Assembly: GCA_005880345.1 (NCBI GenBank)
Contig: VBGE01000054.1
Location: 1 to 12,776, forward strand
DNA: 12,776 bases
Source: Chloroflexota bacterium
GTDB lineage: Bacteria; Chloroflexota; Dormibacteria; Dormibacterales; Dormibacteraceae
Direction of reading: 5' to 3'
Positions within the stretch are counted from its first letter, which is position 1. Each line of letters starts with the position of its first letter. Under the pieces are notes generated by a model. That model had not been told where the DNA came from. It worked only from the letters and a program-made list of their open reading frames with translations, and searched no databases. Positions 1-6,539 of the stretch are shown here, in pieces. The position numbers and the translations under genes were made by a program.

Positions 1-625
1 AGATCGCGTGCGACTGGTCGGGAACCTGCGACGCCATCGCGTCGATACGCTGCGCGAGCTCCACCTCCGATTCTTCGCGGTGTGTCTTCCAGGGCGTCGG
101 GTTCGACCAACCGGTCGAGATCATCGCGAAGCCTTCGATCTCCACCACGCGGCCCTCGCCCAGCTCGACCAGCTCCGCCCGCCGGATCACGTCGTCCACT
201 TCCATCTCGTCGTCGTTGCCCGGGCAGACAAAGCAGCGGATACCTGTGCCGCGGAGCTTGTCGGCGGCCAGCTTCATCCACCTGTCGACGCCCTCGAGCA
301 TCACGTCCTGGAAGCATTCGGCCCGCTTGGCTGGGTCGTGATCGAGCTCCTGCAATCGCTCGACGGTCATCTGCAGAGGGTAGTAGCCCTTGCGCCGGAT
401 GTTGCCCTCGACCTCCGCGACCTGGTCGGCGGTGACGGCTTGCCGCTCGCCTCCCAGCGTGACCGTGTAGTGGCCGTTCTCGGCGACGATCGGCACGATC
501 GCCTTGCCGGTCATGTCGCCACCGCAGATGAGGACATCGGCGCCATAGAACTTGGCCGCGTTCAGGAACTTCTTCCAGCACACCTCTGAGCCATGCAGGT
601 CGGTCGCGAAGAAGACCTTGGGCAT
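1..625 (-). CDS. Calcineurin-like metallophosphoesterase (partial, C-terminus beyond left edge)
   Basis: The first 208 residues are visible; the gene continues past base 1. The N-terminus carries the metal-binding motifs of the calcineurin-like phosphoesterase fold: D9-x-H11 in FFATDLHGSE, GGD (D37) in LICGGDMTGK, and PGND (N137, D138). A segment STGWSNPTPWKTHRE (about 170-184) follows. The C-terminal GH/GHxH motifs of the family would lie off the edge. Proteins of this fold hydrolyse phosphomonoesters or diesters with a two-metal centre; the substrate cannot be read here. No signal peptide is seen, so it is probably cytoplasmic. The ATG directly follows the stop of the GntR-type gene (TAGATG) and has GGAGA a few bases upstream inside that gene, so translation is probably coupled. 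It is the last visible gene of the oxidoreductase-kinase-regulator operon. One could imagine it removing a phosphate added by the neighbouring kinase, but nothing in the sequence proves this. Confidence 0.88.
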   Translation of the reverse strand, partial: MPKVFFATDLHGSEVCWKKFLNAAKFYGADVLICGGDMTGKAIVPIVAENGHYTVTLGGERQAVTADQVAEVEGNIRRKGYYPLQMTVERLQELDHDPAKRAECFQDVMLEGVDRWMKLAADKLRGTGIRCFVCPGNDDEMEVDDVIRRAELVELGEGRVVEIEGFAMISTGWSNPTPWKTHREESEVELAQRIDAMASQVPDQSHAI

Positions 626-1285
626 CTATCTCTCCACGAGCGCTTTGCGGATCTCGCCCTCGAACCCGATCACGTGCCGCCGCATGATCGTCTCAGCGAG
701 GTCGCCGTCGCCGGCCACGACAGCCTGCAACAGGTCCACGTGCTCATCGACGGCCTCGCGCAGCCTCACCTCACGGTCGAGCACCAGGTACCAGAGGCGC
801 AGGCTCAGGTTGAAGTAGCGCTCGAGCGTCGCCTCGAGAAACGTGTTTCGCGCGGCGCGGTAGAGGGAGCGGTGAATCCTCTGGTCGAGCTGCATGAGGT
901 CGCGCTGGTCGGTGACATAGCCACGCGTGAGCAGCTCGACCAGCTCCGCAAGCGCCTCGCGATCGGCGCCGCTCAACTTCTCGGCCGCCAGCCGCGCGGC
1001 GTGGGATTCGATGACGACCCGGACCTCGGTGATGCGCGCCAGGTCGGTGATGTTGACGTCAGTGACGAACGTCCCTCGATGCGGTATCGACTTGACGAGA
1101 TTCTCGCGGGCCAGGCGCTGCAGCGCCTCCCGGATCGGCGTCCGCCCGATCTTCAGCTCCTCGCGCAGCCGCGCCTCGTTGACGACGGACCCTGGCGGCA
1201 TCTCCAGGCTCACGATGCGCTCGAGGATGCGGGCGTAAGCCTCCTCGCTCTGCGAACGGACCGCGACCGGTTCGGCGACCGCCAT
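626..1285 (-). CDS. GntR-family transcriptional regulator, FadR subfamily (FCD domain)
   Basis: This is a 219-residue regulator. Residues about 12-75 form the GntR winged helix-turn-helix, with the typical stretches GRTPIREALQRLARENLV and PHRGTFVTDV. Residues about 85-210 form an all-helical FCD ligand-binding domain. Its usual metal ligands appear kept: an Asp and His in LDQRIHRS, a His in DEHVDLL and a His in RRHVIGF. FCD regulators usually repress a neighbouring catabolic operon and let go on binding a small carboxylate or related metabolite. I chose the ATG at 1285 because a strong purine tract (GGAAGGGAAGGGG) lies just upstream. An in-frame ATG at 1303 would add six residues but has only AGG one base before it. 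The gene lies 58-76 nt downstream of the kinase and abuts the phosphoesterase. It is the obvious candidate to bind the paired palindromes at 4652-4717. The effector is unknown. Confidence 0.93.
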   Translation of the reverse strand: MAVAEPVAVRSQSEEAYARILERIVSLEMPPGSVVNEARLREELKIGRTPIREALQRLARENLVKSIPHRGTFVTDVNITDLARITEVRVVIESHAARLAAEKLSGADREALAELVELLTRGYVTDQRDLMQLDQRIHRSLYRAARNTFLEATLERYFNLSLRLWYLVLDREVRLREAVDEHVDLLQAVVAGDGDLAETIMRRHVIGFEGEIRKALVER

Positions 1286-1303
1286 TTGCCCCTTCCCTTC
1301 CAT

Positions 1304-1361
1304 ACCTGGCGATATGCGACCGATATACCGGCGCGGAACGTAGCACCGGCCGGGTGTCCCG
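1304..1361 (-). promoter_or_regulatory. Short intergenic region with CGATAT direct repeat; possible internal promoter or operator
   Basis: Between the kinase stop and the regulator's first possible start lie 58 bp. On the plus strand they contain CGATAT twice, at 1310-1315 and 1321-1326, 11 bp apart (one helical turn). The ATAT cores also form an inverted arrangement ATAT-N7-ATAT. On the minus strand TATATC is a weak match to a -10 box and would place a start site shortly before the regulator ATG. No good -35 box is visible. A minor promoter or self-regulation site for the GntR gene is possible but not established. Confidence 0.25.
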
Positions 1362-2273
1362 TCAATTGGAAGGTTGGGCTGCCTCGTCCATCCATCGCTG
1401 CGGCCTGTCGGAGCGCAGCACCTCGAGCGCTCGCTCCCATCGGCCGGTGTAGTAGCCGTGGAAGTCGTAGTCGACGGCCGAGATCCTGGCCTGGATGGCG
1501 CCCCACAACGTCCAGCCGACGTCGGACATGAGCGCGAACAGGTTCATCCGCGCCAGCTGGCGTCGGTCGACGGTCCCGAAATAGGCCCGGCAGAGGGCCG
1601 CGCGCATGTCCTGGTCGAACTCCGCCTCCTGCGCCGTGTTGCCCAGGTCGAAGCACGGGTCGTTGTTGCCGCTCAGCTCGTAGTCGACGATGCGCAAGGC
1701 GGTCCCGTCGTCGATGAAGTTCTCGCAGAGCAGGTCGTTGTGACATGGCGCCTGGGGCAGCGCCGCCACGCTCACCGCCCTCTCGATGGCGGCCACCCTC
1801 GGCAGCCACTCGCGGTAGTCGGATGGGATGGTGACACCGTGCTCGTCGACGATTCGCAGGTACTCCTCGACCAGCCGGAACATGTCGAAGTCCTGGAGAA
1901 AACGCGGGGCCGCGTGGAGGCGGTGGAACGACTGGGCCATGCGCGCCGCCATGCGGTCCGACTGGAGCGCGCGCGCCGACATCGTCGTTCCCGGAATGAA
2001 CTCCAGCACCATGACGTCGGCGCCTGCGACGTGCTCGAGGACTTGTGGCCCGATGCCGGTGGTCGCCGCCGCCTTGGTGTTGAAGACTTCGTTGGCGCGG
2101 TCGATCGACAGCAGCTCCGTGGACTGGCCTGGCAGGCGCATCACGTAGCGGCGGCCGTCGCATTCGACCAGGTAGTTCTCGTTGGTCAGCCCGCCGGACA
2201 GGATCGAGATCGAAACGGCTCGCCCCTTCCAGAGCGAGACCCGCGCCGCCGCATCCTCAGCCCGCGTGCTCAT
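1362..2273 (-). CDS. Choline/ethanolamine kinase-like phosphotransferase (APH fold)
   Basis: This 303-residue protein has the aminoglycoside phosphotransferase/choline kinase fold. It shows a nucleotide loop SGGLTNENYLVE (about 26-37), the choline-kinase-type segment RYVMRLPG followed by LLSIDRANEV, the catalytic Brenner loop CHNDLLCENFI (H178, D180, N185) and the metal-binding VDYELSGNNDPCFDLGN (D197, D209). The GGLTN loop and the RLPG segment favour LicA-like choline or ethanolamine kinases over antibiotic kinases. The expected reaction is ATP-dependent phosphorylation of a hydroxyl on a small, perhaps quaternary, amine. I prefer the ATG at 2273; a TTG at 2279 is also in frame. The start lies inside the end of the oxidoreductase gene (17 nt overlap), and a GGACAGGG purine run sits about 8-15 nt upstream. 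The tight overlap implies co-translation, so the substrate is probably linked to the N-methyl compound handled by that enzyme. A kinase for another small alcohol cannot be excluded. Confidence 0.87.
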   Translation of the reverse strand: MSTRAEDAAARVSLWKGRAVSISILSGGLTNENYLVECDGRRYVMRLPGQSTELLSIDRANEVFNTKAAATTGIGPQVLEHVAGADVMVLEFIPGTTMSARALQSDRMAARMAQSFHRLHAAPRFLQDFDMFRLVEEYLRIVDEHGVTIPSDYREWLPRVAAIERAVSVAALPQAPCHNDLLCENFIDDGTALRIVDYELSGNNDPCFDLGNTAQEAEFDQDMRAALCRAYFGTVDRRQLARMNLFALMSDVGWTLWGAIQARISAVDYDFHGYYTGRWERALEVLRSDRPQRWMDEAAQPSN

Positions 2274-4635
2274 GCTCAAGCACCCTGTCCCGCATCACCG
2301 TCGCGGGCAGCATCTTGCCGAACACTTCCACTTCGACCTGTGCCGCAGGCTTCAGGCCGATGGGCAGGTACGAGCAGGCCAGGTTGCGCCGCACTGTGAA
2401 ACCGTAGGCGGTGCTGCGCAGGCGCCCGACCACACGACCCTCGGACCAGACGGCTTCGCCCCCATAAATAGGGACGTAAGCTTCGGCGCCCACGGCGATG
2501 GTGCGCAGCCGCCTCGAGACCTCGCGCGGAACGTCCGGCCACTTGTCGCGGTCGACAGCAAAACCGAGCCCCGCTTCGTAGGGGTTGTCCAGCAGGCCCA
2601 TGTCTGTGCCGTAGTAGCGGTAGCCCTTCTCCATGCGGAGCGAGTCCAGCACCCTGTAGCCGCCGGGCGTGATGCCGAACTCGGCGCCGGCCTCCATCAG
2701 GCGATCCCACACCTGGCCCGCCCACTCTGGGTTGGCATAGAGCTCCCAACCGAGCTCGCCGACGTACGTGACGCGCTGGGCGAGCACCGCCAGACCGGAG
2801 ATGCGAATCTCGCGCGCCTGCATGAAGGGGATTCCTGTCTCTGACACGTCGTCATCCGTCACGCGCTGCAGGACCTGGCGCGCGAACGGGCCCCACATCC
2901 CGATCACCGAGAGATCTTCCGACGACTCGCGTATCTCGACTTTCTCGTCGCGCACCTGCATGCGCACCCAACCCAGGTCGCTGTTCACGTAGCCGGCGCC
3001 CGTGACGAGCCGGAAGTGGTCGCGCGCGAGGCGCGTGATGGTGACGTCGGCGGCGATGCCGCCCTTCGGCTCGAGCAGCTGTGTATAGACCACCGATCCC
3101 ACGGGGCGGTCGATCCGTTTGCCGGCGACGCGCTCGAGCAGTCGCAGCGCGCTCGAACCTGTGACCTCGACCTTTCCGAACGAGCTCATGTCGATCATCC
3201 CGACGCGCTCGCGAAACGCGCGATGCTCTTCGTCCAGGCGGTCGAAGTAAGGAGGACGGGTGAACCCGAACGCTCGCTGGTCCGCGCCCGCGCGGCGCCA
3301 GGCCCGCCTGGGCTCGAAGTAGGCCGGCCTCTCCCAGCCGTGCTTGACGCCGAAGACGGCGCCGAGGTCCTGCATCCGCGTATGCAATGCGCTGGTGCGA
3401 CGCGGCCTGCCCCACTCGTCGGAGTCATACGGGTACCGGAGGTAGTAGTAGTAGCGGTATGCCTCGCGGGCCAGCTCGGCGACGTAACGATGGTCGCGAT
3501 GGATCGGGCCGAATCGCCAGGGACGATACGGGTACAGGTCGAGCTCGGTCTCGCCTGTGGTGACGAGCTCGGCGATCGCACGGCCGATGCCGCCGGCGCC
3601 GCCGAAACCGTTGAGGGAAAGGCCGGCGGCCATATAGAGGCCGCGGGCACCGGGCACAGGCCCGACGAGCGGGCCCGAGTCCGGCGTCATGGCGTCGGGA
3701 TGGCAGACCAGCTTGACGATGCCTGCTTCATGGAGAAAGGGAAACCGTCGCGCCGCGCCCGCGAGCAGAGGTTCGAAGCGTGCCTGATCGGGCGGCAGCG
3801 AGACGCCCGCATGGTCCCACGGCACGCCGTCGATCCATCGCGCCACCGGGTTCTGCTCATAGCCGCCCAGAACCATGCCTCCCGCCTCCGACTTGCCGTA
3901 CACGAGGTTGTCCGGGTCGCGGAAGCAGGGCATGTCGTGTGGCATCTCGTGGCCGGGGACCGCGAGCAGCGCGGCATGCTGGTGGTCGACCGGCGTCGAC
4001 ACGACGAACGCGCCCGCCATCGCCGCGATCTGCGGGCCCCAGATTCCGCCCGCGACGACGACGACGTCCGTCTCGATGCGTCCCTGCTCCGTGTCGACCG
4101 CTCGCACCGCCATGCCGTCCGACATCTCGATGCCGGTGACCCGGCGATGCGTGAGCACCTGGGCACCGAGCTTGCGCGCAGCCTCAGCCAGCGCATATGT
4201 CGCCGTGTGCGGATCGAGATGACCGTCGCCCGGCACCCACACCGCGCCGTACAGCGAGTCCGGCGTGATGACAGGCATGCGGCTCGCGGCCTCTCCCGCC
4301 GACACCAGCTCGACGTCCAGGCCAATGCCGCGCGCGCGGCTCACGCCGCGCTGCAGCTCCATCAGCTGATCCTTGCTCGATGCGAAGCGCAGGCTGCCCA
4401 CCGTCTCGAACACGCCGAGCTCCTGGTACAGCTCGATGCTGTAGCCGCGGAATCGCATCATCGTCGGCGAGGGATTGAACTGCGTCACGAGCCCCGCGGC
4501 GTGGCAAGTCGACCCGCTGGTCAGCTCGTCCTTCTCGAGGAGAACCACGTCCCGCCAACCGGCTTTGGCCAGGTGGTACACAACGCTCGTGCCGGTGATG
4601 CCGCCGCCGATGACGACGGCGCGGGCTTGCTCCAT
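2257..4635 (-). CDS. FAD-dependent oxidoreductase fused to GcvT-like aminomethyltransferase (dimethylglycine/sarcosine dehydrogenase-like)
   Basis: This 792-residue protein has the layout of dimethylglycine and sarcosine dehydrogenases. A DAO-type FAD domain (about 5-370) begins with the Rossmann motif GGGITG (10-15), acidic E34, and GSTCHAAGLV, whose His45 matches the residue that binds FAD covalently in the rat enzyme. A short FAO_M-like linker (about 370-430) is followed by a GcvT folate-binding domain (about 435-690, with YVGELGWELY and RMEKGYRYYGTDMG) and a GcvT C-terminal barrel (about 705-790, with GRVVGRLRSTAYG). Family members oxidise an N-methyl group at the flavin and pass the one-carbon unit to tetrahydrofolate. 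The exact amine is not readable. The joint between the two GcvT parts seems several residues shorter than usual: the FIGREAL stretch is not recognisable. The ATG has almost no Shine-Dalgarno and lies 9 nt downstream of a TACGAT box. It leads the kinase, regulator and phosphoesterase genes. Confidence 0.92.
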   Translation of the reverse strand: MEQARAVVIGGGITGTSVVYHLAKAGWRDVVLLEKDELTSGSTCHAAGLVTQFNPSPTMMRFRGYSIELYQELGVFETVGSLRFASSKDQLMELQRGVSRARGIGLDVELVSAGEAASRMPVITPDSLYGAVWVPGDGHLDPHTATYALAEAARKLGAQVLTHRRVTGIEMSDGMAVRAVDTEQGRIETDVVVVAGGIWGPQIAAMAGAFVVSTPVDHQHAALLAVPGHEMPHDMPCFRDPDNLVYGKSEAGGMVLGGYEQNPVARWIDGVPWDHAGVSLPPDQARFEPLLAGAARRFPFLHEAGIVKLVCHPDAMTPDSGPLVGPVPGARGLYMAAGLSLNGFGGAGGIGRAIAELVTTGETELDLYPYRPWRFGPIHRDHRYVAELAREAYRYYYYLRYPYDSDEWGRPRRTSALHTRMQDLGAVFGVKHGWERPAYFEPRRAWRRAGADQRAFGFTRPPYFDRLDEEHRAFRERVGMIDMSSFGKVEVTGSSALRLLERVAGKRIDRPVGSVVYTQLLEPKGGIAADVTITRLARDHFRLVTGAGYVNSDLGWVRMQVRDEKVEIRESSEDLSVIGMWGPFARQVLQRVTDDDVSETGIPFMQAREIRISGLAVLAQRVTYVGELGWELYANPEWAGQVWDRLMEAGAEFGITPGGYRVLDSLRMEKGYRYYGTDMGLLDNPYEAGLGFAVDRDKWPDVPREVSRRLRTIAVGAEAYVPIYGGEAVWSEGRVVGRLRSTAYGFTVRRNLACSYLPIGLKPAAQVEVEVFGKMLPATVMRDRVLEHEHAG

Positions 4636-4651
4636 CCCGGTGGAATCGTAT

Positions 4652-4677
4652 GCCCGGATAGTCCGGACTATCCGGGC
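4652..4677. repeat. 26-bp perfect palindrome (candidate operator 1)
   Basis: The left arm GCCCGGATAGTCC is followed directly by its exact reverse complement, with no loop. Inside it CCGGA, TCCGGA and TCCGG recur every 9 bp, separated by TAG and CTA. The core TAGTCCGGACTA resembles the FadR-type GntR operator pattern (T-N-G-T, then A-C-N-A) but with a 4-base rather than 3-base spacer. It is not followed by a T-run on either strand, so an operator fits better than a terminator. Confidence 0.7.
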
Positions 4678-4702
4678 TTTAGCGCCGACCCCAGCCTGGT
4701 TC

Positions 4703-4717
4703 GTCCGGACTATCCGG
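4703..4717. repeat. Second copy of the palindrome half (candidate operator 2)
   Basis: GTCCGGACTATCCGG here is identical to 4661-4675. The offset is exactly 42 bp, about four helical turns, so bound proteins would face the same side of the helix. The unit extends to TCCGGA-CTA-TCCGGA, two copies of a 6-bp palindrome 9 bp apart. Phased paired sites are common where a dimeric repressor binds cooperatively. Confidence 0.65.
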
Positions 4718-4731
4718 AGTCAAGACATCTG

Positions 4732-5907
4732 TCACTCCGGCAGTGGCTGCTGTTTTGTCTCCGGCAAGAGGAACAACAGCAGAGCCCCGGCGATGGCCGC
4801 CACTCCGCCCAGCTCGATCGCCCCACCCAGCCCGGTGGTCGCGGACAGCAGACCCACCGCCTGCAGTCCCGCGATGCTGCCGACGGCTCCGGCCAACCCC
4901 AGCGCCGCCTCCGCCGTCGCACGGGCGCGCGTCGGGAAAAGCTCACCCGACCAAGCTCCGAACACAGGAGTTGCGGCGCTAGCAAACCCGCTCCAGAGCA
5001 CATTGCCCGTGAAAAACCCAACTGTCCCAGTGGCGAAGCTGAGGCTGGTGGCCGCCCCCGTCGCCACCGTCAGCACGATGGCGGGCAGGCGCCGGCCATA
5101 GCGGTCGGTGAGATAGCCGCCCGCAAGGTACGACGCAGCGCCTACCGCGCCTGAAACCACGATCAGGATGCTGATCTCGGCCGGCGACCAGCTCAACACG
5201 ACGCTGGCGTAAAGCGTGTAAAGGAGACCCGCGGGCTCGAGGAGAACCGCGAGCAGCGCAAACGTCGCCGCGAGGATGAACACGCGACGGCGCCACGGCG
5301 GCTCCATGAGCAAGCGCAACGCGGAGCCGGTGAAGTGCACGCTGTGCCAGGTACGCCCCTCTGGCAGCAACCACCAGATGAGGGGCGCCGCCAAGACGCC
5401 GACTCCGCTGACAAGAAATAGCCACCGCCAGTGGGGGGCGACGATCGGATACGCGATCACAGTGATCCCGGTGCCGAAACCCGACAGCAGTGCCAGCGCG
5501 CTGACGGCCTGCCCGCGGCTTCGCTGCGGCGCCTCCTCAACGATCAACGCGGTGGCGACCCCGACGACGAGCACCTCGAAGCAGACGGCAAAGAGCCTGA
5601 GAAACGCCAGGTCGGCGAGCGACGGCACGAAGGCGCTGGCGAAATTGACCAGGGAGAAACCGCCGACGCCGACCGCGATCAGTCGCCGCCGGCCGAAACG
5701 GTCCGCCAGCATCGCGAGCGGAACCGCCCCGAGAGTGCCGACCGCCAGGATCGAACCGAGTGACGAGACCGCCGGAGTGTTGGCATGGAACTCTTTGGCG
5801 ATTGCGGGCAGCGCCAGGATCAGGATCGACCCCTGGAACCCTGACAGCACGACGGCGAGCCCCGCCCAGATGAGCGTGACCCGCTGCCTCCGGTCGAGCT
5901 CGACCAT
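4732..5907 (-). CDS. MFS transporter (metabolite/sugar-porter type)
   Basis: This 391-residue membrane protein has about twelve hydrophobic segments. The MFS motif A appears after the second helix as LADRFGRRR (about 67-75) and again in the second half as GGYLTDRYGRRLP. Near the tenth helix ELFPTRARAT matches the ExxPTxxR-type signature of the sugar-porter and metabolite:H+ symporter groups. These use the proton gradient to move small metabolites across the inner membrane. The substrate is not readable; next to an N-methyl-amine dehydrogenase gene, a betaine-, carnitine- or choline-related solute is a reasonable guess. I chose the ATG at 5907, not the in-frame ATG at 5961, because it overlaps the stop of the protease gene as TGATG and avoids a 55-nt overlap. 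No clear Shine-Dalgarno is present, so translational coupling is likely. Confidence 0.9.
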   Translation of the reverse strand: MVELDRRQRVTLIWAGLAVVLSGFQGSILILALPAIAKEFHANTPAVSSLGSILAVGTLGAVPLAMLADRFGRRRLIAVGVGGFSLVNFASAFVPSLADLAFLRLFAVCFEVLVVGVATALIVEEAPQRSRGQAVSALALLSGFGTGITVIAYPIVAPHWRWLFLVSGVGVLAAPLIWWLLPEGRTWHSVHFTGSALRLLMEPPWRRRVFILAATFALLAVLLEPAGLLYTLYASVVLSWSPAEISILIVVSGAVGAASYLAGGYLTDRYGRRLPAIVLTVATGAATSLSFATGTVGFFTGNVLWSGFASAATPVFGAWSGELFPTRARATAEAALGLAGAVGSIAGLQAVGLLSATTGLGGAIELGGVAAIAGALLLFLLPETKQQPLPE

Positions 5908-6539
5908 CAGATGAGATGCAATTTCTTCAACAGATAAGGCCCTGGGCCGAGAAAGCCACACGTCGCGGCGATATGCGCGAGTGACACACCGATCAGCGAC
6001 GGCGGGCCGGGCAGCAGCCAGAAACCCAGGCCCAGCGGAATGCCGACGAGCGCTGTGGCGAGCGTGTCAGCCCAGGTCCAGCGTCCGAGCTTGTGATAGA
6101 GCACGTACGCCGCCGTCGCGATCACGAATGCCACCGGCGTGCCCCAAAGCAGCGCGAGCCCACCCTGCATCAACCCTCTGAAGAACGCCTCTTCGATGGG
6201 GCCGTTGACCGCATAGAACCCCGCCTGGAACCACGCGTCGCCGGCGTTGGCCGGCACCAGCAACGCTCCTCGCCGGCGGGCCAGCCACAGCTGCACGGTG
6301 GTGGCGGCGGCGAACATGAGCGGCACCCCGACCGCCGCGAACAGGAGCTGCACGCGCAGGTCGCCCATCTCCAGGCCGAGCCAGCGAGCGTGTCCGCTCG
6401 CCAGGTAGGCGATGGCGAACAGCACCGTGAAAGGCAGCAGCCGGACGGCGATGTCGGGCTTGATCCATGCCCAGCTGTCGGGAATACGGGTCAGCTCGAC
6501 GCGCGTTGCAGTCTTCGGTGTGGCAGTAGCGGATCCCAT
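5907..6539 (-). CDS. CPBP-family intramembrane protease (Rce1/ABI-like)
   Basis: This 210-residue membrane protein has several hydrophobic helices. It carries the CPBP motif EEAFFRG (E116, E117, R121), a second-helix His in AYVLYHK (H149) and a third motif His in SLAHIAAT (H189). The two glutamates and two histidines form the proposed intramembrane active site. The third motif is usually HxxxN/D, whereas here the fifth position is Thr. Bacterial members may process membrane-bound peptides or proteins, but most have no known substrate. I chose the ATG at 6539; a TTG at 6542 is adjacent. The next Met (about residue 58) would lose the first membrane helix. The start overlaps the start of the plus-strand DsbA-like gene, and the stop overlaps the MFS start. 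The link to the transporter is by coupling only; any functional connection is unknown. Confidence 0.85.
   Translation of the reverse strand: MGSATATPKTATRVELTRIPDSWAWIKPDIAVRLLPFTVLFAIAYLASGHARWLGLEMGDLRVQLLFAAVGVPLMFAAATTVQLWLARRRGALLVPANAGDAWFQAGFYAVNGPIEEAFFRGLMQGGLALLWGTPVAFVIATAAYVLYHKLGRWTWADTLATALVGIPLGLGFWLLPGPPSLIGVSLAHIAATCGFLGPGPYLLKKLHLI

Larger units (their letters stand above)
4636..4731 (-). promoter_or_regulatory. Probable promoter/operator region of the oxidoreductase operon
   Basis: This is the 96-bp gap between the MFS stop and the oxidoreductase ATG, and the only sizeable gap in the left block. Read on the minus strand, it holds TTGACT (4719-4724), a first operator-like copy (4703-4717), a longer perfect palindrome (4652-4677) and TACGAT (4645-4650), a 4/6 match to a -10 box, 9 nt before the ATG. 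If TACGAT is used, the transcript would start within a few bases of the ATG and the palindrome would cover the -35/spacer region, as expected for a repressor site. TTGACT has no good -10 partner at 17 bp. The promoter assignment is inference; the repeats are plain in the sequence. Confidence 0.45.

Noticed and set aside
593..2399. Plus-strand open frames across the regulator and kinase genes
   Set aside because: They are shadows of clear minus-strand genes with intact GntR and Brenner-loop motifs.
4652..4677. Palindrome as an intrinsic terminator for the MFS gene
   Set aside because: No T-run follows on either strand, there is no natural loop, and a partial copy lies at a helical-turn multiple, which fits an operator better.
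4719..4724. TTGACT as the -35 of the main oxidoreductase promoter
   Set aside because: At 17 bp spacing the partner hexamer is AACCAG, a poor -10; it may still be a chance match or an accessory element.
3016..5154. Long plus-strand open frame of about 712 codons
   Set aside because: It is antisense to the oxidoreductase and MFS genes, has Arg/His/Ala-rich composition with no domain motif, and exists because GC-rich DNA has few stops.
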